Notes under the pieces: model-generated
Databases searched by the model: none
Seen by the model: only the letters and a program-made list of their open reading frames with translations
What the model was told of the DNA's origin: nothing
Made by a program: the position numbers and the translations under genes
Shown: in pieces, positions 15,586-24,111 of the stretch
How positions within the stretch are numbered: the first letter of the stretch is position 1
How the letters are laid out: every line of letters begins with the position of its first letter
DNA from: DASRFA01 sp035651755
GTDB taxonomy: Bacteria; Desulfobacterota; Binatia; UBA12015
Direction of reading: 5' to 3'
Length of the DNA: 64,000 nucleotides
NCBI GenBank assembly: GCA_035651755.1
Contig: DASRFA010000050.1
Span: 62,001-126,000, forward strand

Positions 15586-17511
15586 TTGCGGGGCGCTCGG
15601 CGGCGCCGGCCGCCGCGGATCCGGCCGCAGTCGCTCGGCCTCGCGCTCGCAATCGCGCTCTTCGCGGCCGACGCGTCGGCGGCGCGCGCAGACGGCCTGA
15701 CACGCGCGATCGACTACCTGACGATCGCGGCGAACGAGGGCGGCTCGAGCGGAGGCCACGCCGCCATCCGGTTCGGCGACGAGACCTACCACTTCCAGCA
15801 CGACGACCTCGGCCTGGTCCGCTCGACGCGCGAGGACTCGCGCGAGTTCCTGGCGGCGTACGCGGTCCTGCAGAACCGCTCGATGCACGTGGGCCGGATC
15901 GCCGTGTCGGAGGAGACGTACGGCGCGCTGCGGGACGCGTTCAACGAGCGCTTCCTCGCGCAGACGCGCGACCTCGAGCGGCTGGAGTCGCTCAGGCGCG
16001 ATCGCGATCTCCTGAGCGCGCTCGTCGCGGCGCGCGACCGCCGCGCCGAAGGACCGCTCGTCTCGGTTCCCGCCGCCGGCTTCTTCTTGGCGGACGCGTC
16101 CGACGAGCGGCCGACGGAGGGCGGCGCCGCCCGCGAGTCGCCCGCTCTCGCCCGCTTGCGCGATCGCGTCGCGCGCGAGCGTGGCGCCGCGTTTCTCTCG
16201 GAGCGACGAGCGGCGCTCGCGCGCGACCTCGCGAGCGGCGGCGCCGATGCCGGCGAGCTCCCCCGGCCCGGGAGCATCGCGGCGCGCTACCTCGATCGTT
16301 TCGCGGGCGTCCTCGCGCTCGACGCCCTCGAGCGCGCGCTGCCGCTTCGCGCGAACGCGTACCGGGCGCCCGGCGACGGGTCGTTCGCGCTCGCGGACGA
16401 CGAGCGCGCGTGGATCGCGCGCTTCGCCGACGACCTCGAAGCGTCGCTCGCGCGCCTCGCAGCATCCGAGCGACCGGGCTGGAGCCGGGCGCTCATCGTC
16501 GGAATGGCCCGTCTCGCGGCGCTTCGCGAATCGCTCGACTCGAACAGGCTCGTCGTCCTGGATGCGTACCCCGCGAATCCACTTCGCCTGGACCGCGCTG
16601 CGATCGGCCGTCAGCGTGATCTTCTCCCCGAGCTCGTCCTGGAGGCGCGCGACGATCTCGCGACCGCGCGCGCATCGCTTCCGCAAGCGGAGCGGCCGCG
16701 CGAGGCGGACTGGACGCGCGTCGAGACCGCGGCGAACCGCGTGCTCGAGCTCGAGCGCGCCGCCTCGTTCGGCGACGAGCTGCGCGTCGCGCCGCATGCC
16801 CTCGTGCCGTCGCGGCCGGCGCGGCGGAAGGCGGCGATCGTGCCGGACCTGGCGGCGGAGAAGCTCGCGCGCGCGCTCGCCGCGACGAACGATGCGCTGC
16901 GCGCCGCCGAGGACGACCTGCGCGCTCGCGCGGGCTACGGCCTCGTCGCGCGCAACTGCGTGACCGAGATCTGGCGGGTGGTCGACGAGACGCTGGGCGG
17001 CGAAGCGGTGGTGTCGCTCGGCGGCCGGCTCGCGCCCGGCGAGCGCTTGACGTTCATCCCGATCGTGTCGGGCGCGGCGGTGAGCGCGGAGCTGCGGGTG
17101 GTCGCGGAAGAGGACGTGCCGTCGTACCGGGCGCTCCGGCTCGCCGCGCTCGCCGAGCGCGACGGCGACCTGCCGACGCGCCTCCGCGAGTCGACGACGT
17201 TCTCGTCCACGATCTCGCCGCGCCCCGGCGAGCGCGACTCGTTCTTCGTGTTCTTCACCGACGGCCTGGCGGCGGTGCGGCCGGTGCTCGGGGCGGCGAA
17301 CCTCGCGGCGGCGGTCGGCGCCAGCGTCGCCGGCGTCGCGGTCGCGCCGGTCGACGGCGGGCGCCTCCTCTGGCGCGGCCTCCGCGGCGCCTTCTTCAGC
17401 GCGCCGGAGCTCGCGTTCGTCGCGATCCGGAAGGGGTCGTTCGACTTCGTCCCGCGCCGGGATCGGCCGGAACCGGAGACGCTCGATCCGCTGCTCGCGC
17501 TCGCGCGCTGA
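15586..17511 (+). CDS. Exported protein with a permuted papain-like (NlpC/P60-type, DUF4105-like) catalytic pair
   Basis: A 641-residue protein with a signal peptide (about residues 16-36). The mature N-terminus contains SGGHAAIRFGDETYHFQ with His58. Far downstream is GLVARNCVTEIW with Cys458. A His in a G-H-x-A-x-R-x-G context followed much later by an N-C motif is the layout of circularly permuted papain-fold hydrolases such as DUF4105 proteins, where the two come together in the fold. Between them lies about 300 residues of Arg/Glu-rich helix. After Cys458 there is a hydrophobic segment (about 570-590). Start is TTG at 15586, seven bases after the lipoprotein gene. The substrate (peptidoglycan, lipid or protein) is unknown. 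Confidence 0.55.
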   Translation: MRGARRRRPPRIRPQSLGLALAIALFAADASAARADGLTRAIDYLTIAANEGGSSGGHAAIRFGDETYHFQHDDLGLVRSTREDSREFLAAYAVLQNRSMHVGRIAVSEETYGALRDAFNERFLAQTRDLERLESLRRDRDLLSALVAARDRRAEGPLVSVPAAGFFLADASDERPTEGGAARESPALARLRDRVARERGAAFLSERRAALARDLASGGADAGELPRPGSIAARYLDRFAGVLALDALERALPLRANAYRAPGDGSFALADDERAWIARFADDLEASLARLAASERPGWSRALIVGMARLAALRESLDSNRLVVLDAYPANPLRLDRAAIGRQRDLLPELVLEARDDLATARASLPQAERPREADWTRVETAANRVLELERAASFGDELRVAPHALVPSRPARRKAAIVPDLAAEKLARALAATNDALRAAEDDLRARAGYGLVARNCVTEIWRVVDETLGGEAVVSLGGRLAPGERLTFIPIVSGAAVSAELRVVAEEDVPSYRALRLAALAERDGDLPTRLRESTTFSSTISPRPGERDSFFVFFTDGLAAVRPVLGAANLAAAVGASVAGVAVAPVDGGRLLWRGLRGAFFSAPELAFVAIRKGSFDFVPRRDRPEPETLDPLLALAR

Positions 17512-17560
17512 CGAGCCGGCGTCTGGCGGCCGACGTGGCCCCTTGATATCGCGGGCGGCG

Positions 17561-19771
17561 ATGTCGTCCGCGACGTCCTGGTTCGGCGGCTTGCGTCCGC
17601 TCGCAGCGGTCGCGTACGCGCTCGTCGCCTCGTCGCTCGTGTTCGCTCTTGCGGGATGCAGCGATCGCGCGGCGCCGGGCGGCGCCGACGTTCGCGTCGA
17701 GCACCTGGGCGATCGGACGCGCATCGTCGGACGCGAGGCGACGGTCGAGATCGCGCACGCGCCGTTCCGCATTTCGGTCTCCGATCGCGACGGTGCGGTG
17801 CTCGCGAGCCAGACCGCGACCGGCGGTCTCTTCTTCGAGCGCTCCGGCGGACGCTTCGACCTCCGCTCCGTGGACTCGGAGAGCGACGTGGAAGGCGGCG
17901 TCGCTCTCGACGTCTCGACGAGCGAGGAGGATCCGCTCGCCGGCGTTTCGGCGCCGGCGTCGGTGACCGTGCGCTTCGCGAGCGCGCGCACCGTCGAGGT
18001 CGTGTTCGCGCCCGCGGCCCCGACGAGCGTGGTCGCGCTCGGAGCGCGCTGGGATTCGCGTTCCGACGAGGCGATCTACGGCTTGACGGAGCGCCTCCGG
18101 GACGCGCCGCCGTTCGCGCCCGGGACGATCGACATCCCGGTCGACGACGTGCGGCCGCCGGAGGTCGGATCGCTGAATCGCCGCGGCGAGACCGTCGCGA
18201 TGTTCGTCACCCCGACCTTCTCGCTGTACGCGCCGTTCTACCAGAGCTCCCGCGGCTACGGCCTCGCCGTGCAGGGGACGATGCCCGGAGCATTCGACGT
18301 CGCGTCCACCGAGAGCGACGTGCTGAGCTTCCGGTTCGAGACCGGGACGCGGCCCGAGAACCAGCGGCTCGCGTTCGACCTGTACGTCGGTCCCGAGTAC
18401 GCGACGATCCTCGACGAGTACACCGCGCGCTTCGGCCGACCGTTCGTGCCGCCCGACTGGGCTTTCCTCAACTGGCGCTGGCGCGGCGAGCTCGAGGTCG
18501 CCGACCCCGCGGTCCTCGACGGCACGCCGGTGAACGCAGAGTTCGCCGAGGACGTGTCGATGTTCGACGACCTCGGCATCCCGCCCGGCGTCTACCTGTT
18601 CGATCGCCCGGTGTTCCCGGGGAACTACGGCTTCGCGCGCTTCGCGTGGGACGAGACGCGCCTCCCGAACCCGGGCGCGATGCTCGCAGCGCTCGATCGG
18701 CGCGGCTACCGGACGATGATCTGGAGCTCGACGTGGACGTGCGGCTCCGAGCCGGGCGACAACGGCCTCGAAGCGCAGGCGCGCGGCTTCCTTGCCCCCG
18801 GCTCCGCGGGCCCGCCGAGCTGCGCCGACGTCGGCGGCACGAGCTTCATCCTCGACGTGACGAATGCCGACGCGCGCGAGTGGTGGAAGGAGAAGGTGCG
18901 CGACTTCGTCGCCGCCTGGGGCATCGACGGCATCAAGCTCGACCGCGGCGAGGAGCACATCCCGTCAGCGGCGTCGGACCTCTGGGCGGACGGCCGCACC
19001 GGCCGCGAGGTGCACAACGACTACGTGAACATCCAGACGAAGCTGCACAACGAGGCGCTGCGCGAGGCGCACCCGGACGGCGACTTCGTGCTCTTCACGC
19101 GCTCGGGCTACGCGGGGGCGCAGCAGTGGGCGGTCGTCTGGGGAGGCGACATCCCGGGCAGCGAGCTGTTCGGCGGCGGCCCCGGAACGGATCTCGGTCT
19201 CCGCAGCGCGATCATCAGCCAGCAGCGCGCCGCGTTCATGGGCTTCCCGATCTGGGGCTCGGACACGGGCGGGTACTACGAGTTCAAGGACCGCGACGTG
19301 TTCGCGCGCTGGATCGAGTTCAGCGCGTTCTCCGGGATCATGGAGATCGGCGGCGTCGGCCCGCACGCGCCGTGGACGATGCCGACCGAGCCGTCGTACG
19401 ACGCGGAGATGATCGAGATCTACCGTCGGTACACCGTCTTGCGCTCGGCGCTGCAGCCGTACGTGGTCGCGGCCGCGCGCGAGGCGGGCGAGAGCGGGAT
19501 GCCGATCGTGCGGCCGATGCCGTTCGCCGATCGCAGCGACCCGGCGCTGCGCGATCTGTGGGACGAGTACCTGTTCGGGCCCGACCTGCTCGTCGCGCCG
19601 GTCTGGCGGATCGGCGAGCGAGCGCGGAGCGTCTACTTCCCGCGCGGCCGCTGGCGGAGCTACTGGAACGCCTCCGAGGTGCACCAGGGCGGCACCACGG
19701 CCACCGTCGAGGCACCGCTCGACGTGATCCCGGTGTTCGTCCGGGACGGCGCCGAGGTGCCGGGACCGTAG
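17561..19771 (+). CDS. GH31 family alpha-glycosidase lipoprotein
   Basis: A 736-residue glycoside hydrolase of family 31 (alpha-glucosidase, alpha-xylosidase, sulfoquinovosidase and related enzymes). The signal peptide ends in FALAGC, so the enzyme is lipid-anchored. The barrel holds the nucleophile Asp461 in GIDGIKLDRGEE and the acid/base Asp530 in WGGDIPGSE. The N-terminal beta domain (about 45-260), barrel (about 280-620) and C-terminal beta domain are all present. The ATG at 17561 is preferred to the TTG at 17543. The exact sugar cannot be told. The motif KLDRGEE is closer to alpha-xylosidase-like members. A truncated hydrolase gene converges on its 3' end. Confidence 0.9.
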   Translation: MSSATSWFGGLRPLAAVAYALVASSLVFALAGCSDRAAPGGADVRVEHLGDRTRIVGREATVEIAHAPFRISVSDRDGAVLASQTATGGLFFERSGGRFDLRSVDSESDVEGGVALDVSTSEEDPLAGVSAPASVTVRFASARTVEVVFAPAAPTSVVALGARWDSRSDEAIYGLTERLRDAPPFAPGTIDIPVDDVRPPEVGSLNRRGETVAMFVTPTFSLYAPFYQSSRGYGLAVQGTMPGAFDVASTESDVLSFRFETGTRPENQRLAFDLYVGPEYATILDEYTARFGRPFVPPDWAFLNWRWRGELEVADPAVLDGTPVNAEFAEDVSMFDDLGIPPGVYLFDRPVFPGNYGFARFAWDETRLPNPGAMLAALDRRGYRTMIWSSTWTCGSEPGDNGLEAQARGFLAPGSAGPPSCADVGGTSFILDVTNADAREWWKEKVRDFVAAWGIDGIKLDRGEEHIPSAASDLWADGRTGREVHNDYVNIQTKLHNEALREAHPDGDFVLFTRSGYAGAQQWAVVWGGDIPGSELFGGGPGTDLGLRSAIISQQRAAFMGFPIWGSDTGGYYEFKDRDVFARWIEFSAFSGIMEIGGVGPHAPWTMPTEPSYDAEMIEIYRRYTVLRSALQPYVVAAAREAGESGMPIVRPMPFADRSDPALRDLWDEYLFGPDLLVAPVWRIGERARSVYFPRGRWRSYWNASEVHQGGTTATVEAPLDVIPVFVRDGAEVPGP

Positions 19772-19781
19772 CGGCGGCCGT

Positions 19782-20429
19782 TCACGTGGTTCGACGGACG
19801 CGGAGGCAGACTTGACGGACCGTCTCGACCGTCCGCTTCGCGAACGGCGTGCCGGCGACGAAGCTCGAGAACGCGCGGAAGCCGACGCCGTCGATCAGCA
19901 CCATCGCTTCGAGGTCGCGATGGCCGGGCTCGCCGTCGAAGTCCCAGGCGGCGTAGACCGGCGTGAAGATCGATCCCATCGAGTGCCCGCCCAGGATGAC
20001 GCCGCGCCTTCCGCCGTCGCGCGCGGCGAGCACGACCGCGCGCACGTCGCGGATCGGCACGTTGAGGCCCCACTCGCGCACGAAGGGTGCGTCGTCCGGC
20101 TCGACGGGATCGATCGTCCACACCTGGAGGCCGGGCACGCGCGCGACCAGCTCGGGTGCGAGCGACGTGTAGTTGCCTTGCCCCGACGGCGAGCCGGCGT
20201 TGAGGACGAGCACGTGCTTCGCGTCGCGCGGGCCGTACTTTCGGACGAAGACGCAGTCGTAGATTTCCGGGCCGGGACCGTGCGGCACCGCGAACGCGGT
20301 TCGTTCGCCGTCGAAGCTCTGCGCCTCGGCCGGCGCGGGTGCGAAACCGGCCAGCGGATGAAGGCCGAGGGTCGCGAGGAGCCCCCACGACCAGAACGTT
20401 CGCTTGGTCGATCCGATCAGGGTCGGCAT
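19782..20429 (-). CDS. Alpha/beta hydrolase, probably truncated at the C-terminus
   Basis: A 215-residue exported protein with a signal peptide (residues about 10-35, ending AEAQS). The alpha/beta hydrolase start is clear: HVLVLNAGSPSGQGNY resembles the oxyanion-hole strand, and the nucleophile elbow is LGGHSMGS. The protein ends with an Arg/Thr tail shortly after DLEAMVLIDGVGF. Family members usually run another 80 or more residues to reach the acid and His of the triad, and none is visible here. It is therefore a decayed gene, a frameshift, or an unusual short form. It converges on the GH31 gene with ten bases between. Confidence 0.65.
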   Translation of the reverse strand: MPTLIGSTKRTFWSWGLLATLGLHPLAGFAPAPAEAQSFDGERTAFAVPHGPGPEIYDCVFVRKYGPRDAKHVLVLNAGSPSGQGNYTSLAPELVARVPGLQVWTIDPVEPDDAPFVREWGLNVPIRDVRAVVLAARDGGRRGVILGGHSMGSIFTPVYAAWDFDGEPGHRDLEAMVLIDGVGFRAFSSFVAGTPFAKRTVETVRQVCLRVRRTT

Positions 20430-20555
20430 CCGCGATTCCTCTGCATGGATTCGCCGGCTCTCGACGAGCCGCCTTAGCGGTCTCCCGACGTGTGCCGCGG
20501 GCGAGCTTGACCGCTCGCCGGCGCCCGCATAGTCGGTCTCGCTCTGCCTGAACGA

Positions 20556-21902
20556 TTGGAGTGCGACGTCTGCGTGGTCGGCGCGGGATTCGCCGGCTTG
20601 ACGGCCGCGCGTCGGCTGAGCCAGGCGGGAAAGTCGGTCGTCGTCCTCGAGGCGCGCGACCGGGTGGGCGGTCGAATCTGGACGCACCATCTGCCGGATG
20701 GCTCGGCGGTGGATCGCGGCGGCGGATGGCTCGGTCCACGGCACGACGCGATCTTCCGCCTCGCTGCCGAGACCGGCGTCACGACCTACAGGACGTGGGT
20801 GAAGGGCGCGCACCTTCTCGTCGACGACGGACGCGTGCGCCGCTACACCGGGCTCATCCCGAAGATCGGTCCGCTCGCCGTGCTGACGGTCGTGCTCGCG
20901 CAGTGGCGGATCAACCGGATGGCGCGGCAGGTCCCGCTCGACGCGCCGTGGACCGCCGCGCGCGCGGCGGAGTGGGATGCGCGCTCCATCGCGTCGTGGA
21001 TCGACCAGTCCGGGATCCGCCCGAAGATCGCTCGCGACCTGTTCGAGTCGGCGGTGCGCGGCCTCATGACGTCCGACCTCTCGGAGGCGTCGTTGCTCCA
21101 TCTGCTCTTCCTCGCCCACTCGCACGGGAGCATCGACACGCTCTTCTCGATCGAGAACGGCGCCCAGGAGAACATGGTGGAGGGCGGACTGGGCTCGATC
21201 GCGCGACGGATCGCCGACGCGCTCGGCGGATCCGTCCGGCTCGGCACCCCGGTGCGCGCGATCACCCAGCGCGACGATCGGGTGCTCGTCGCCGGCGACG
21301 AGCTCGAGGTCTCCGCGCGGAGGGCGGTCGTGTCCGTGCCGCCGGCGCTCGCTCTCGGGATCGCGTTCGCCCCGCCGCTTCCCGACGACCGGACGGCGCT
21401 CTATCGCAACGCGATCGGCGGCTGGGAGACCAAGACGCTCGTCGTGTACGAAGAGCCGTTCTGGCGAAGCGACGGCCTGAGCGGCCAGACGGCCGGACCG
21501 CGATCGGCCGCGGAGGTCACGCTGGACGCGAGCTCGTCGTCCGGAAGCCCGGGCGTCATCGCGTCGTTCACCTTCGGGCCGGTGGCGCAGCGCATGGAAT
21601 CGCTCGATGCCGGCGCGCGGCGGCAGGCGGTGATCGACGCGCTCGCTGCTCGACTCGGCCCTCGCGCGGCGAAGCCGTCGGACTTCGTCGAGACCTCGTG
21701 GTGGAAGGAGGAGTGGTCGCGCGGATGCTCGATGGCGCACTTCACGCTCGGCACGCTCACGCGCCACGGACGACTGCTGCGGGAGCCGTTCGGACGCGTG
21801 CACTGGGCCGGCACCGAGACGGCGACGGTCTCGCACGGCGCGGTCGACGGTGCCGTTCGCTCCGGCGAGCGCGTCGCGGCGGAGATCCTCGATCGGGCGT
21901 AG
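20556..21902 (+). CDS. Flavin monoamine oxidase family protein
   Basis: A 448-residue FAD-dependent amine oxidase. The dinucleotide motif is VVGAGFAGLTAARRL at the N-terminus, followed by VLEARDRVGGRIWT, the GG motif of amine oxidases. The C-terminal FAD segment is HWAGTETATVSHGAVDGAVRSG. Such enzymes oxidise primary or polyamines to aldehydes with release of ammonia and H2O2. The substrate is not predictable. The TTG at 20556 is the only start that keeps the Rossmann motif at the N-terminus. It is divergent from the truncated hydrolase gene with about 126 bases between. Confidence 0.9.
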   Translation: MECDVCVVGAGFAGLTAARRLSQAGKSVVVLEARDRVGGRIWTHHLPDGSAVDRGGGWLGPRHDAIFRLAAETGVTTYRTWVKGAHLLVDDGRVRRYTGLIPKIGPLAVLTVVLAQWRINRMARQVPLDAPWTAARAAEWDARSIASWIDQSGIRPKIARDLFESAVRGLMTSDLSEASLLHLLFLAHSHGSIDTLFSIENGAQENMVEGGLGSIARRIADALGGSVRLGTPVRAITQRDDRVLVAGDELEVSARRAVVSVPPALALGIAFAPPLPDDRTALYRNAIGGWETKTLVVYEEPFWRSDGLSGQTAGPRSAAEVTLDASSSSGSPGVIASFTFGPVAQRMESLDAGARRQAVIDALAARLGPRAAKPSDFVETSWWKEEWSRGCSMAHFTLGTLTRHGRLLREPFGRVHWAGTETATVSHGAVDGAVRSGERVAAEILDRA

Positions 21903-22009
21903 CTTGCGCCGGATGGTCGCTGCGCTCGCTCTACGTCGCGCACGTCTTCTTCCTTCTCGGTTGGTCGGTCGTGTCCGGGCGGATCGTGCGACGTCCACGG
22001 CGGCGACGC

Positions 22010-22423
22010 TCAGTGATGCGCGACGCCCTCGACCCTTCCCGTCAGGCGGTCGAGTGCCTGCTGCCAGATCAGCTCGGGATCGAAGCGCTCCGCCGTCCAT
22101 GCGTTGGTGTAGAGCGCCCCGGCGTCTCTGAACCCCGTCATGATTCGCAGAGGCTCGGGCGACCGGACGAAGCGCCGGAGGTCCTCGGGCGCACGCCAGA
22201 TCGAGACGGAGACTTGCCGTCGGCCGAACTTGAACGAAGCGAACCAGAGACCCAGCGCGCCCTCGGTCCGACGCCATCGGCTGCGGAGGCGCAAGCCTTC
22301 GCGCGCGACGCGCGGGACATCGCGAAGCCGGTGGATCAGGTAGTCGTTCATGCTCACGTGGACGGGGCCGGTCCCGGGATCCAGCGAGCCGCTCTTCCAG
22401 ATCGCGTTCAGTCGGAACGGCAT
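22010..22423 (-). CDS. Small protein of ABM-like (ferredoxin-like) type, divergent target of the TetR regulator
   Basis: A 137-residue protein with no signal peptide. The core has a beta-alpha-beta layout with a segment LWFASFKFGRRQVSVSIWRA and a late MTGFRDAGALYTNAW. The pattern resembles antibiotic-biosynthesis-monooxygenase-like or DUF3291-like dimeric ferredoxin folds, but I cannot assign it firmly. It starts eight bases after two palindromic operator sites that it shares with a TetR-type repressor gene on the other strand. Local repression is therefore likely. Confidence 0.55.
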   Translation of the reverse strand: MPFRLNAIWKSGSLDPGTGPVHVSMNDYLIHRLRDVPRVAREGLRLRSRWRRTEGALGLWFASFKFGRRQVSVSIWRAPEDLRRFVRSPEPLRIMTGFRDAGALYTNAWTAERFDPELIWQQALDRLTGRVEGVAHH

Positions 22424-22431
22424 TGCACCTC

Positions 22432-22469
22432 CGATACGACCGTATCGTAGATCCAATACGATTGTATCG
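22432..22469. promoter_or_regulatory. Tandem palindromic operators for the adjacent TetR regulator
   Basis: Two related 16-base sites stand 22 bases apart centre to centre: CGATACGACCGTATCG (22432-22447, a perfect inverted repeat) and CAATACGATTGTATCG (22454-22469, one mismatch in the outer positions). They lie in the gap between a small gene on the minus strand and a TetR gene on the plus strand. Symmetric 16-base sites in pairs, two helical turns apart, are typical of TetR dimers binding on the same face. Such sites normally repress both genes until a ligand releases the protein. Confidence 0.75.
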
Positions 22470-22560
22470 TCAAGTGGAGACGGCGTGCTGCTGTGCCGAG
22501 CCTCGACGCCGCCGGCCCCGTCGGCGTATCTTCGTCGTCCGGCGAGCCCCGCCGCCCCGC

Positions 22561-23187
22561 ATGGCTGCCCGATCACCGAAAGCATCCACCTACGAGCGCA
22601 TCCGCGCGGCCGCTCTGGAGGGGTTCGCGCGGAAAGGTGCTGCCGCGACCTCGATCCGCGACGTCGCGGCCGCGGCGCGCGTCTCGCCCGGCCTCGTGCA
22701 GCACTACTTCCCGTCCAAGACCGCCCTGCGCGCGGCCGTGGACCAGCACGTCACCCAGCTGGCGCGCGGCGCGCTCTCGGTACGCGAGGTCGAAGGCGAC
22801 GTCGTCGAGGACATCGCGCAGCGGGTCACCAGTCTCGTGTCCGACCATTTCCTCGCGCTGCTCTACGTCGCGCGCGGCGTCGCCGAGAAGGACGAGGCGG
22901 CGATGGCGATCTTCGACACGCTGACGAAGCTCTGTCGCGACCAGCTCGCCGCGTTCCAGCGGCGCGGGATGCTGCGCGCCGATCTCGACCTCGAGTGGGC
23001 CGCGCTCCACACCGTGCTCATCAACCTCGGGACCGTGATCATGGAGCCGGGCGTCAGCCGGCAGCTCGGCCGTCCGTTTCTCACGAAGCCGCAGCTGAAG
23101 CGGTGGAAGGAAGCGACGACGGCGCTCTTCGTCGTCGGCGAGCTGCGACGGAGGCGCCCGCGGCGATCCAGCCGGCGAGCGCATTGA
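22561..23187 (+). CDS. TetR/AcrR family transcriptional regulator
   Basis: A 208-residue repressor. The N-terminal helix-turn-helix (about residues 9-55) carries the family pattern RIRAAALEGFARKGAAATSI, then DVAAAARVSPGLVQHYF and a P-S-K segment. The C-terminal ligand domain is helical with AGVAEKDEAAM-like acidic turns and no recognisable ligand motif. The ATG at 22561 is chosen over longer frames because it places the HTH at the start. Two operator-like palindromes lie about 92 to 129 bases upstream and probably serve autoregulation and the divergent gene. Confidence 0.9.
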   Translation: MAARSPKASTYERIRAAALEGFARKGAAATSIRDVAAAARVSPGLVQHYFPSKTALRAAVDQHVTQLARGALSVREVEGDVVEDIAQRVTSLVSDHFLALLYVARGVAEKDEAAMAIFDTLTKLCRDQLAAFQRRGMLRADLDLEWAALHTVLINLGTVIMEPGVSRQLGRPFLTKPQLKRWKEATTALFVVGELRRRRPRRSSRRAH

Positions 23188-23219
23188 CCGCCGGCGGTCC
23201 CGCCGTGCTAGCTTCGGGC

Positions 23220-24104
23220 GTGGCGGCCGCTGAGAGCGCGAGGCCTTCCGCTTGGGCGACGTTCCGCATCGCGCGGTGCGCGACCGCCGTCGCGCTCGCC
23301 GCCCTCGCGCTCGCGGGCTGCGACCGCTCGCGCGGCACGGCGGGCGGCGCAGCGAGCTCGAGCGCGACGAAGCTGCGCGATCGGGCGATCGCCGCCGCCG
23401 GCGGCCGCGAGCGCTGGGCCGCCATCGAGGACGTCGCCTATGCGAGCACGTTCATCCTGTACGGCCCGATGGGAGAGGTCCGCTCCGAGACGATCGGCAT
23501 CCAGAAGGAGCCGCTCCACGGGTCGCCGCCGCGCGTTCGGTTCGAGCCCCTCGGCATGGTCGAGCCGCTCGTCCTCGGGTTCGACGGCAAGGAGGCGTGG
23601 GCGTTTCGCGGCCCGCGGCCGCTCGCGGAGGAAGACCGCCTGGTGTTCTCGCGCTTCAACATGCTCAGCAACGCGTTCTGGTTCTCGCTGCCGTTCAGCC
23701 TGGCCGAGATGCCGGTGGCCCTGGAGGATCTCGGACCCGAGCGCGCGGACGACGTCACGCTGGATCGCCTGAAGGTCAAGCTCGACAAGGGCGCGTCGGA
23801 GGCGCCGCTCGACTGGGTCGTCCTCTACCTCGACGCGCGCACGGGTCTGATCGACCGGGTCCTCGCGCACCTGACCGCGTCGTTCCTTCCGCACGACCTC
23901 TGGCTCGGGCGGTGGCTCGAGTTCCAGGAGTGGGACGGGATCAAGAAGGAGCGCCGCCGCCAGTTCTACCCGGCCGACGACAGCGGGCACCCGATCGGCG
24001 GGCTCGTCGTCGACCAGTTCATCGAGGACGTGCGCTTCAACAACCACTTCCCGGACGCGATCTTCAACAAGCCCCTCGCGATTCGCGGCGAGAACGAAGC
24101 ATAA
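23220..24104 (+). CDS. Putative lipoprotein, unknown function
   Basis: A 294-residue protein with a signal peptide ending in ALALAGC, starting at a GTG at 23220. The mature part has a beta-rich pattern with RERWAAIEDVAYASTF, VLGFDGKEAWAFRG and LDWVVLYLDARTGLIDRV. It looks like the lipoprotein-carrier (LolA/LppX-like) beta fold. The family is not certain. It lies 33 bases after the TetR gene and eight bases before the dienelactone hydrolase gene, so the three could form an operon. Confidence 0.55.
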   Translation: MAAAESARPSAWATFRIARCATAVALAALALAGCDRSRGTAGGAASSSATKLRDRAIAAAGGRERWAAIEDVAYASTFILYGPMGEVRSETIGIQKEPLHGSPPRVRFEPLGMVEPLVLGFDGKEAWAFRGPRPLAEEDRLVFSRFNMLSNAFWFSLPFSLAEMPVALEDLGPERADDVTLDRLKVKLDKGASEAPLDWVVLYLDARTGLIDRVLAHLTASFLPHDLWLGRWLEFQEWDGIKKERRRQFYPADDSGHPIGGLVVDQFIEDVRFNNHFPDAIFNKPLAIRGENEA

Positions 24105-24111
24105 CGACCGC

